Assembly (NCBI GenBank): GCA_029932445.1 | Contig: JAOZQB010000011.1 | Location: forward strand, 18,312-25,963 | From: Bacteroidales bacterium | GTDB lineage: Bacteria > Bacteroidota > Bacteroidia > Bacteroidales > JAADGE01 | Length of the DNA: 7,652 nucleotides | Direction: 5' to 3' | Part shown: positions 1-6,071 of the stretch, piece after piece | How positions within the stretch are numbered: position 1 is the first letter of the stretch | Layout: each line of letters begins with the position of its first letter | Notes under the pieces: model-generated | Told to the model about the DNA's origin: nothing | Seen by the model: the letters and a program-made list of their open reading frames with translations, nothing else | The model's database searches: none | Program-made: the position numbers and the translations under genes

Positions 1-770
1 CCGGAAATATTCCTTTGGTCGGATTTCATGATTTTTTATCAGTGCTTATTACGGGAAATATATTTGTCGGTAAACTGTCGTCAAAAGATGATAAATTAAT
101 GCCTCGAGTTATCAAATTATTAATTGAAATTAATCCGAAATTTAAAAAATATATTACGCTCAGCGAAAGTAAAATGGAAAATTTTGATTCTGTAATTGCA
201 ACGGGAAGTAATAATTCGGCTCGTTATTTTGAATATTATTTCGGGAAATATCCGCATATTATACGAAAAAACAGAAATTCTGTCGCTGTATTGACGGGAG
301 AAGAAACCGATGAGGAATTGCAATTGCTGGCCGATGATATCTTTTTATATTTCGGTTTGGGTTGTCGAAGCGTTTCAAAATTATTTTTACCTGACGGATA
401 CGATTTAGATTATGTTTTCAGAAATTCATTAAAACACAAAAATGTTATTAATCATAATAAATATGCCAATAATTACGATTACAATCGAGTTATATACATG
501 ATGAATAAAATTGAATTTAAAGATAACGGCATTATGCTTTTAAAAGAAGATATTGCTTATGCTTCGCCGGTTTCGGTTGTGTATTATGAAAATTATTCAA
601 AACCGGAAACCGTAAAAAAACGATTGCTAAGCGACAATGAAATGATACAATGCATCGTTTCAAAGGAAAGTTTGATCGGAAATACCGTAAAATTCGGAGA
701 AACCCAAAAACCGAAACTTTGGGATTTTGCGGATAATATTGATACGATTAAGTTTTTAATTGAATCATAA
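1..770 (+). CDS. Acyl-CoA reductase, LuxC-like (5' end outside window)
   Basis: The family reduces fatty acyl-CoA (or acyl-ACP) to aldehyde with NADPH through a thioester on a catalytic cysteine, in the cytoplasm. The frame is open from nt 3 to the stop at 768-770, giving 255 visible residues. The first residues, GNIPLVGFHDF, already match the conserved interior of the family, so the TTG at nt 15 is not the start; the true start lies upstream. The segment ATGSNNSARYFEYYFGKYP (nt 195-251) fits the conserved nucleotide-binding region. Cys in GLGCRSVSKLFLP (codon 363-365) is the expected nucleophile. Bacteroidota versions are about 340 aa, shorter than Vibrio LuxC (about 480), so roughly a quarter is missing. 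From general knowledge, these non-luminescent homologues often sit near a ferredoxin and serC, but no such gene is visible here. The physiological substrate is unknown. The family call is firm. Confidence 0.88.
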   Translation, partial: GNIPLVGFHDFLSVLITGNIFVGKLSSKDDKLMPRVIKLLIEINPKFKKYITLSESKMENFDSVIATGSNNSARYFEYYFGKYPHIIRKNRNSVAVLTGEETDEELQLLADDIFLYFGLGCRSVSKLFLPDGYDLDYVFRNSLKHKNVINHNKYANNYDYNRVIYMMNKIEFKDNGIMLLKEDIAYASPVSVVYYENYSKPETVKKRLLSDNEMIQCIVSKESLIGNTVKFGETQKPKLWDFADNIDTIKFLIES

Positions 771-868
771 ACTTTGATTTTAATCATTAAAAAGTAAATG
801 TTTATCAATTATTTATATAAATATCATGTTTTTGTCGTAAATTTAAAATTAATCTAACAAACTAAACA

Positions 869-1651
869 ATGGAAAATTTCAAATGGTTTGAAAAATGGTA
901 TTCAAAACATGTTATTGATAATCACAAAGCCGAAGTCAAAGTGAAGATTGAAAATTTGCCTGATTACTCTTGGGATGTTCGTATTAAGTTTGAAGATTCT
1001 GCCTATAAGCATATGAAAAATTTGCATGAAAGTAAGAAAATTTCAAATTTTAATCAATATAAAGTAAAAGCCGAAAACGGAGTATTTGAAGCGCAAGGTG
1101 ATTTTACGAAATTGGATTTTTTACTCGGAAAGTTCCGTTCTTATCTCGGACATTTCAATGCACATTCATACGAAAAAGATTATTTCCTAATGCCTGATAT
1201 CCGGAGTTTTGTATTTGAATCTGCAGGAACTGATTATGTTTTTCTTCATTATACATCCGAAGATTTGATTGCTCGAAAAATTATAGATGAAGGTTTTAAA
1301 TTTTGCACTTTCGATAAAACAACCGTTAAAATGCAAAATGATTTAATTGATTTGAATTATAACCATTTAGTACGAAAACCTTTCGGGAAAAATGTTGTTG
1401 TTATTTGCATTTCTAAAACTATTTATGAAAAGTATTTGAATTTAATTAATCAATCTTCAAATAAATATTTAAAAGTTGAAGAAGTTTTAACTGATCAAGA
1501 ACCTGTTGAAAATGATTATAATGAATTGGTTTATACTCTTCATTCAAAATTTATAAAAGGTTACTTTAATTATCAAACCGGATCTATTGTGAAGAATCCT
1601 GATTTTGACAGCAATTATGATTCTGATATTTTTATTAAAAAAATAAAATAA
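869..1651 (+). CDS. Uncharacterised two-domain protein: Imm53-like N-terminus, possible ADP-ribosyltransferase-like C-terminus
   Basis: This is a 260-aa soluble protein with no signal peptide or membrane segment. Residues 4-95 resemble my recollection of immunity protein 53 (Imm53): an opening WFEKWY, a strand pair around KVKIENLPDYSWDVRIKF (24-41), then YKVKAENGVFEAQGDFTKLD (64-83). The acidic/aromatic stretch usual after the WY in Imm53 is replaced by VIDNHKA. Residues 122-245 look like a second domain: FLHYTSEDLIARKIIDEGF (125-143), a VVVICISKTIYEKY strand-helix (176-189), and FIKGYFN (228-234) followed by NPDF. A histidine in an HYT context followed by a helix and 'I.EGF' recalls the first strand of ADP-ribosyltransferase-like folds, but I cannot show a full catalytic triad. 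The start ATG follows an A-rich leader. The gene lies 98 bp after the reductase and converges with the aspartase, with 8 bp between stops. No toxin gene is adjacent. The coding call is good; the domain calls are tentative. Confidence 0.8.
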   Translation: MENFKWFEKWYSKHVIDNHKAEVKVKIENLPDYSWDVRIKFEDSAYKHMKNLHESKKISNFNQYKVKAENGVFEAQGDFTKLDFLLGKFRSYLGHFNAHSYEKDYFLMPDIRSFVFESAGTDYVFLHYTSEDLIARKIIDEGFKFCTFDKTTVKMQNDLIDLNYNHLVRKPFGKNVVVICISKTIYEKYLNLINQSSNKYLKVEEVLTDQEPVENDYNELVYTLHSKFIKGYFNYQTGSIVKNPDFDSNYDSDIFIKKIK

Positions 1652-1659
1652 ATATTTTG

Positions 1660-3528
1660 TTATTTCATTCGGTGCGGTTTAATCATGTGTTCCGGTGATA
1701 AAATTTCTTTCAATTCTTTTTCCGTGAGCAAACCTCTTTCCAAAGTTAAGTCATAAACACTTTTGCCTGTCTCAAGCGCTTCTTTGGCAATACTGCTGCT
1801 GTTTTCGTAACCGATTACAGGATTTAAAGCCGTTACAATTCCGATGCTGTTTTTGACCATTGCTTCAAGATGTTCTTTGTTTGCCGTAATCCCTTTTATG
1901 GCTTTATGTCTTAAAATCGTCATCGCATTTTTCAGCATTTCGATTGATTCGAATAAACTTTGAACAATTACCGGCTCCATTACGTTGAGTTCTAATTGTC
2001 CGGCTTCGGCAGCCATGGTTACGGTAAGATCGTTTCCGATAACTTTAAATGCGACCTGATTAACAACTTCCGGGATAACCGGATTGACTTTTCCGGGCAT
2101 TATCGAAGAACCGGGCTGAACGGCAGGTAAATTAATTTCATTTAAGCCGGCACGCGGTCCCGAAGACAGCAATCGCAAATCGTTCATTATTTTTGACAGT
2201 TTGATTGACAGGCGTTTAAGGGCTGAAGAAAACATTACGAAAGAACCTGTATCTTGAGTGGCTTCAACCAAATTATCGGCAAGTGTAATATCTAAACCGC
2301 TGATTTCACGAAGATATTTTATGACTATTCCGCTGTATCGCGGGTCGGAATTAATACCGGTACCTATTGCCGTTGCTCCCATATTCACTTTCAGCATCAA
2401 GTCAGCATTCAAATTGATACGTTCAATTTCATCTGTTAAAGTGGTTGCATAAGCATTAAATTCCTGACCGAGAGTCATCGGAACTGCATCTTGCAATTGC
2501 GTTCGGCCCATTTTCAGCAGATGTTTAAATTCTTCACTTTTTTCCTTTAATGCTTTAATCAGAAATTTAAGTTCTTGGATTAAAGTCAGACTGCTGTTTT
2601 TAAGTGCAATTTTTACTGCCGTAGGATAACTGTCATTTGTTGATTGTGAGAGATTTACATGGTTATTCGGATGGCATATATCATATTGTCCGCGTTCTTT
2701 GCCCATGTATTCCAAAGCTAAATTTGCAATTACTTCGTTGGCATTCATATTTGTTGAAGTTCCCGCACCGCCTTGTATCATATCCACAACAAAATGTTTT
2801 TTATGTTTTCCTTTTAAGAGTTCATCACAAGCAAAAACGATGGCATCTTTCAATTCTTCGGAAAGTAATTTTAGATCGTAATTAGCAAAAGCAGCTGCTT
2901 TCTTAACAATGGCGAAAGCCTCAATAATTGTCGGAAAAAAACTGATATTAATTCCTGAGATATTAAAATTTTCACGGGCTCTGAGGGTTTGCACACCGTA
3001 ATAAAATTGATCGGGCACATTTCGCCAACCGAGCAAATCGTGTTCTTTTCTGGAACGTCCCGAAACATATTGTGCGCCGATATTAATCATTCGTGTGGCG
3101 GCATGACTCATTCTTCGGGAAATAATATGTGAAATTTCCGTAAATATTTTTATTGATAAATCACCGTTTTTACTTAAAAGTCCTTTTAAATCTTCTGCAG
3201 GAATGATATAGATTTCCGAATTACAGAGTGTTTTTGCCGATGTTGAATGCGGTGAATCGTCAACAACAGCTCCTTCTCCTATAAAATCAAATTTTTGGAA
3301 TTCTGTGATGTGCGTAATTTCACCGAAAGCACTTTTTTTAAATAAAAGGACTGCACCTTTTTTTATAATGTAAATATTTTTACGTTCAAAATGTTCTTCA
3401 AAAAGGATAGTATCTTTTTTGAAATTCTGTATTTCGGTAATAGAAATAATATCTGTTAATTCATTGTCATTTAAACCGGTAAACAGTTCGATTTTTTTCA
3501 GAAATGATTTTAATTTTTGGGGCTCCAT
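1660..3528 (-). CDS. aspA: Aspartate ammonia-lyase with N-terminal cyclic-nucleotide-binding domain
   Basis: Aspartase deaminates L-aspartate reversibly to fumarate and ammonium in the cytoplasm, feeding the fumarate pool. The protein has 622 aa against about 470-480 for ordinary aspartases. The extra length is residues 1-150, a CRP/PKA-type cNMP-binding domain with a phosphate-binding-cassette-like segment (FIGEGAVVDDSPHSTSAKT, 82-100) and a following helix. Residues 159-622 align throughout with E. coli AspA from memory: DLLG...YYGVQTLRARENF (164-188), QGGAGTSTNMN (252-262), SQSTNDSYPT (294-303), MGRTQLQDAVPMTLGQEF (340-357) and the signature GSSIMPGKVNPVIPE (473-487). By analogy with Bacillus AspB, Ser474 is the likely base, with Lys480 and Asn482 in the active-site loop. 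GRTQ and the PEVVNQVAFKVIGND stretch favour aspartase over fumarase. The domain lacks a helix-turn-helix, so allosteric control is the obvious inference. It is divergent from the AraC-type regulator. Confidence 0.95.
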   Translation of the reverse strand: MEPQKLKSFLKKIELFTGLNDNELTDIISITEIQNFKKDTILFEEHFERKNIYIIKKGAVLLFKKSAFGEITHITEFQKFDFIGEGAVVDDSPHSTSAKTLCNSEIYIIPAEDLKGLLSKNGDLSIKIFTEISHIISRRMSHAATRMINIGAQYVSGRSRKEHDLLGWRNVPDQFYYGVQTLRARENFNISGINISFFPTIIEAFAIVKKAAAFANYDLKLLSEELKDAIVFACDELLKGKHKKHFVVDMIQGGAGTSTNMNANEVIANLALEYMGKERGQYDICHPNNHVNLSQSTNDSYPTAVKIALKNSSLTLIQELKFLIKALKEKSEEFKHLLKMGRTQLQDAVPMTLGQEFNAYATTLTDEIERINLNADLMLKVNMGATAIGTGINSDPRYSGIVIKYLREISGLDITLADNLVEATQDTGSFVMFSSALKRLSIKLSKIMNDLRLLSSGPRAGLNEINLPAVQPGSSIMPGKVNPVIPEVVNQVAFKVIGNDLTVTMAAEAGQLELNVMEPVIVQSLFESIEMLKNAMTILRHKAIKGITANKEHLEAMVKNSIGIVTALNPVIGYENSSSIAKEALETGKSVYDLTLERGLLTEKELKEILSPEHMIKPHRMK

Positions 3529-3546
3529 AAAAGATAACTTTAATTA

Positions 3547-3576
3547 CAAAAAGTAAATAAAAGCGTAATTTACAAA
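3547..3576 (-). promoter_or_regulatory. Weak candidate promoter for the aspartase gene
   Basis: Read on the minus strand, TTTG at 3576-3573 is followed after 17 nt by TACTTTTTG (3555-3547). This is one base longer than the Bacteroidota -7 consensus TAnnTTTG. It lies 18 bp before the aspartase ATG, so the leader would be short. The spacing is acceptable, but the -7 box is imperfect in a very AT-rich stretch, so this is a suggestion only. Confidence 0.25.
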
Positions 3577-3579
3577 TAA

Positions 3580-3610
3580 TTTTACGGTTTAAAATATTTT
3601 TTTACGGTTT
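3580..3610. promoter_or_regulatory. Tandem 11-bp direct repeat, candidate operator between divergent genes
   Basis: TTTTACGGTTT occurs exactly at 3580-3590 and again at 3600-3610, 20 bp start to start, about two helical turns, so both copies face the same side of the DNA. The pair lies in the 132-bp spacer between the aspartase gene (minus) and the AraC-type regulator (plus). AraC-family proteins commonly bind tandem half-sites about 20-21 bp apart, so autoregulation plus control of the aspartase is a reasonable inference. If the weak aspartase promoter is right, the copies would centre near -41 and -61. One extra inverted copy of the 11-mer occurs inside coding DNA at 607-617, so the word alone is not unique; the tandem placement is what counts. 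Confidence 0.45.
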
Positions 3611-3660
3611 TCTGATTTTTTTATTTAATTTTATATATCTCAAATAAACATAAAAATAAT

Positions 3661-5541
3661 ATGATGAAGAAATCATGTATATTATTATTTTTATCCCTGT
3701 TTCTTTTTCTTAACAGTATAGATGCACAAGATAAAAAAATTGACAGTTTAAAACAAGAATTGTCCGGAATATCGAATGATTCTCTCAGATGTTTGATATT
3801 AAATAATATTGCAAATGCCTATATCTTTGAGAACCCGGATTCTGCTTTTTTTTATGCCGATAAAACATTAATGTATTCAGAAAATAAAAAGTATTATGAA
3901 AATATTGGTGATTCATACAGATTAAAAGGTATTGTGTGTATAATGAAATCTGATATTAAAAATGCAGAAAAATATTTTAAGTTGTCTTATAAATATTTCA
4001 GAATGCTTAATAAAGATGACGACAAATATCGTTCTGCGTACTATATTAATATGAATATTCTTTACATTCAGCAACCAAATTATTCAAAAGCTTTATTATA
4101 TGCTGATAGTGCAATGGTTTTATTGAAAAATAAAAAAGATTCTTTAAGTATGTCAAATTTGGCGAAATTATATACGAATAAATCAAACATATTTAATAAT
4201 CAAGGTTTATTCAGAGAAGCTATTGAATGTAACTTGAAAGCAATTGAACTGACAGATAAAACCGGGGAGAAAAACAGAAAAGAAATAAATTATTTAAATA
4301 TGGGAAACTCTTTCGGATATTTGAGAGAATATGATAAAGCAATAAAATATTTTTATATGGCAGAAAATACAGCCAAAGAAAATGAAAATAATTATATGTT
4401 GATAAAAGCATTAAATAATCTTGCTTCTATGTATGACAAAAAAAAAGAATACAGAAGATCTGTTGAAATAAACTTAAAATTAGTCGATTTTCTTGACAGT
4501 TTGCATATAGAAAATAAAAAAGTATTGGCTTTTGTTACTCTTTCACAATCGTATAATATGTTGGGTAAAACAAAGAAAGTTGAAGAATTTCTTGAAAAAT
4601 CACTTAAAACTGCAGAAAAATATAATGATGAAAGTCTGAAATTGTTGGCATATACGAATTATGAAATATTTATGATTAAACACGGAAAAATTAAACAAGG
4701 AATTATTTATGCCGATAAGGCATTGAAAATTGCGAAAGCCCAAAATAATCTCAACAGTTTAATAGATATATATCAGAGTAAATACAGAGCATATGAGAAA
4801 ACGGGACAATTAGATTCATCAATATATTATTTAAAAAAATATCAAGATCTGAAAGAAAGTATTGAAAATGAAAAAGTTAAAAAAGATATTTATAATCTTG
4901 AAATAAAATATCGAACAGCAGAAAAAGAAAAAGAAAATCAAAAATTACAATTTGAGAATACATTACAAAAAACTAAAATAAAGCAAACACGAAAAACGAG
5001 AGATATATTTTTATTCAGTTTGATTTTAGCGTTTATTCTTCTTTCAATAATATTCAATCTGTTAAAAAGAAAAAATAAAATATATAAAATCTTAGTAAAA
5101 CGGTTTAATGAGTTAAAAGAAAAAGAAAATGAACTGAAAATCGTAAAAAAACAATTAAATTATTCTGAAAATCGAGAATCTGCCTTTACGGATGAGAAAA
5201 AAGAAGAATTATTATCAAAAATAGAAAATGAATTTGAAATAAATAAAATTTATAAAGAAAATATAAGTTTACAGAAGCTTGCAGAAAAACTGAATACGAA
5301 CACAAGTTATTTGTCGGGAATTATTAATAATATATATAAAACAAGTTTCTCTGATTTTTTAAATCACTACAGAATACAAGAGGCTGTTGATTTATTCAAC
5401 AATCCGGATTTTATTAACTATTCAACCGAAGCTATAGGTAAAGAGTCGGGTTTTAATTCCGATAAAACATTTGTAAGGGCATTTAAAAAACATATAGGAG
5501 TTACGCCTTCATATTTCAGAAAAAACAACAGGCAAATATAA
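3661..5541 (+). CDS. Membrane-anchored TPR / AraC-family transcriptional regulator
   Basis: This is a 626-aa one-component transmembrane regulator. Residues 1-22 form a signal peptide (MMKK, a hydrophobic core, then NSIDA before Gln23). Residues about 35-395 are helical repeats of TPR type, with recognisable units such as NNQGLFREAIECNLKAIEL (178-196) and YLREYDKAIKYFYMAE (220-235). Residues 400-445 are charged and probably coiled coil. Residues 449-468 are a single membrane segment, followed by a basic KRKNK and another short coiled coil (470-500). Residues 515-622 are an AraC-type DNA-binding domain with two helix-turn-helices: ISLQKLAEKLNTNTSYLSGI (535-554), then AIGKESGFNSDKTFVRAFKK (591-610) with the family ending HIGVTPSYFR. 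The expected topology is TPRs in the periplasm and DNA-binding domain in the cytoplasm. A second ATG follows the first directly; either gives the same protein within one residue. The signal sensed is unknown. Neighbours are the divergent aspartase and a downstream receiver 120 bp away. Confidence 0.92.
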   Translation: MMKKSCILLFLSLFLFLNSIDAQDKKIDSLKQELSGISNDSLRCLILNNIANAYIFENPDSAFFYADKTLMYSENKKYYENIGDSYRLKGIVCIMKSDIKNAEKYFKLSYKYFRMLNKDDDKYRSAYYINMNILYIQQPNYSKALLYADSAMVLLKNKKDSLSMSNLAKLYTNKSNIFNNQGLFREAIECNLKAIELTDKTGEKNRKEINYLNMGNSFGYLREYDKAIKYFYMAENTAKENENNYMLIKALNNLASMYDKKKEYRRSVEINLKLVDFLDSLHIENKKVLAFVTLSQSYNMLGKTKKVEEFLEKSLKTAEKYNDESLKLLAYTNYEIFMIKHGKIKQGIIYADKALKIAKAQNNLNSLIDIYQSKYRAYEKTGQLDSSIYYLKKYQDLKESIENEKVKKDIYNLEIKYRTAEKEKENQKLQFENTLQKTKIKQTRKTRDIFLFSLILAFILLSIIFNLLKRKNKIYKILVKRFNELKEKENELKIVKKQLNYSENRESAFTDEKKEELLSKIENEFEINKIYKENISLQKLAEKLNTNTSYLSGIINNIYKTSFSDFLNHYRIQEAVDLFNNPDFINYSTEAIGKESGFNSDKTFVRAFKKHIGVTPSYFRKNNRQI

Positions 5542-5578
5542 TTTGAAAAATAAAAATAAAAAACACCCTTTTTATAAA

Positions 5579-5609
5579 TTGTCCGATTTTATATTTATTT
5601 TGTCAGATT
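5579..5609. promoter_or_regulatory. Imperfect 10-bp direct repeat upstream of the receiver gene
   Basis: TTGTCCGATT (5579-5588) and TTGTCAGATT (5600-5609) match at 9 of 10 bases and are 21 bp apart, a periodicity like that of the repeat at 3580-3610. The downstream copy overlaps the possible -33 element of the receiver promoter. The word differs from TTTTACGGTTT, with only a loose shared core, so it need not be bound by the same protein. It may be an operator, or chance in AT-rich DNA. Confidence 0.3.
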
Positions 5610-5625
5610 GAAAACAGTAAATTTG
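5599..5625 (+). promoter_or_regulatory. Candidate Bacteroidota promoter for the response regulator
   Basis: TAAATTTG at 5618-5625 is an exact match to the Bacteroidota -7 consensus TAnnTTTG. A TTTG at 5599-5602 could serve as the -33 element, but the 15-nt gap is a few bases shorter than usual. Transcription would start near 5630, giving a leader of about 30 nt before the ATG at 5662. This suggests the receiver gene can be transcribed separately from the AraC-type gene upstream. Confidence 0.42.
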
Positions 5626-5661
5626 GAAGTATTTTTTTTACAATAAAAAACCAAATTAAAA

Positions 5662-6051
5662 ATGCTTCAAAAACCCGCCGTTCTCATTGTTGAAGATGAT
5701 GTCTTTTCTGTAATTTTATTAAAAGAATATTTAAGCACATTTGATATAGAAATACAAACTGCAAGAAACGGAAAAGAAGCAATAAGTTTTTGTGTGAATA
5801 ACAAACCTGATATTATTATAACAGATATTTTGATGCCTTTTATGAACGGTATCGATTTAATGAAAGAGCTTAAAAAGAAAAATCCGAAAATTAAGTTTAT
5901 TGCAGAAACTGCATATGCCACAACAGAAAAACTTGAAGAAATAACAAATGCAGGTTTTGAAGCTATAATAATAAAACCGTATAATAAAGAAGATTTTCAA
6001 AAGATATTTAAAGATGTTTTAAAAACAATAAACCCCGGTGATTTTACCTGA
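5662..6051 (+). CDS. Stand-alone CheY-like response regulator (receiver domain only)
   Basis: This is a 129-aa phosphoacceptor receiver with no output domain, acting in the cytoplasm through protein-protein contact or as a phosphorelay intermediate. All signature residues are present: the acidic cluster Glu11-Asp12-Asp13 (LIVEDDVFS), phosphoacceptor Asp55 in IIITDILMPFMNGIDL (51-66), Thr83 in ETAYA (82-86), and Lys105-Pro106 in IIIKPYNKEDF. It should therefore be phosphorylatable. The wording of the motifs is close to receivers attached to hybrid histidine kinases in Bacteroidota, but this copy starts with its own ATG and ends in a stop soon after the last helix. It follows the AraC-type gene on the same strand after 120 bp, with its own possible promoter. 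No histidine kinase is in the window, so its partner is unknown. It converges with the beta-barrel gene, with a 20-bp gap. Confidence 0.93.
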   Translation: MLQKPAVLIVEDDVFSVILLKEYLSTFDIEIQTARNGKEAISFCVNNKPDIIITDILMPFMNGIDLMKELKKKNPKIKFIAETAYATTEKLEEITNAGFEAIIIKPYNKEDFQKIFKDVLKTINPGDFT

Positions 6052-6071
6052 GAAAAATATGTTTTTTTATC

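Noticed and set aside
607..617. Inverted copy of the 11-mer TTTTACGGTTT inside the acyl-CoA reductase gene.
   Set aside because: It is a single copy within coding sequence (Glu-Thr-Val-Lys-Lys region) without a partner 20 bp away; taken as chance, and used as a caution about the operator claim.
763..795. Possible hairpins after the acyl-CoA reductase stop (AATCA/TGATT; ACTTT/AAAGT; TTTTAAT-C-ATTAAAA).
   Set aside because: The stems are short, almost purely AT and mutually exclusive, and no clear GC stem plus T-tract is present; not enough for a terminator call.
811..822. Perfect 12-bp palindrome ATTTATATAAAT upstream of the gene at 869.
   Set aside because: It is all A/T in an AT-rich spacer, where such palindromes arise easily; no second copy or promoter context supports a binding site.
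838..845. TAAATTTA as a -7 promoter box for the gene at 869.
   Set aside because: It misses the final G of TAnnTTTG and has no suitably spaced TTG upstream.
1641..1670. AT-rich interrupted inverted repeat at the convergent ends of the 869 gene and the aspartase gene.
   Set aside because: The stem needs a bulge and contains almost no GC; it overlaps both stop regions and could be coding composition only.
2258..2885. Plus-strand open frames opposite the aspartase gene.
   Set aside because: They lie antisense to a strongly conserved coding region and show no recognisable protein features.
6036..6070. Possible bidirectional terminator between the receiver and the beta-barrel gene (GGT...ACC, then A-run/T-run).
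   Set aside because: The GC part of the stem is only three base pairs, and the A/T runs could pair by chance.
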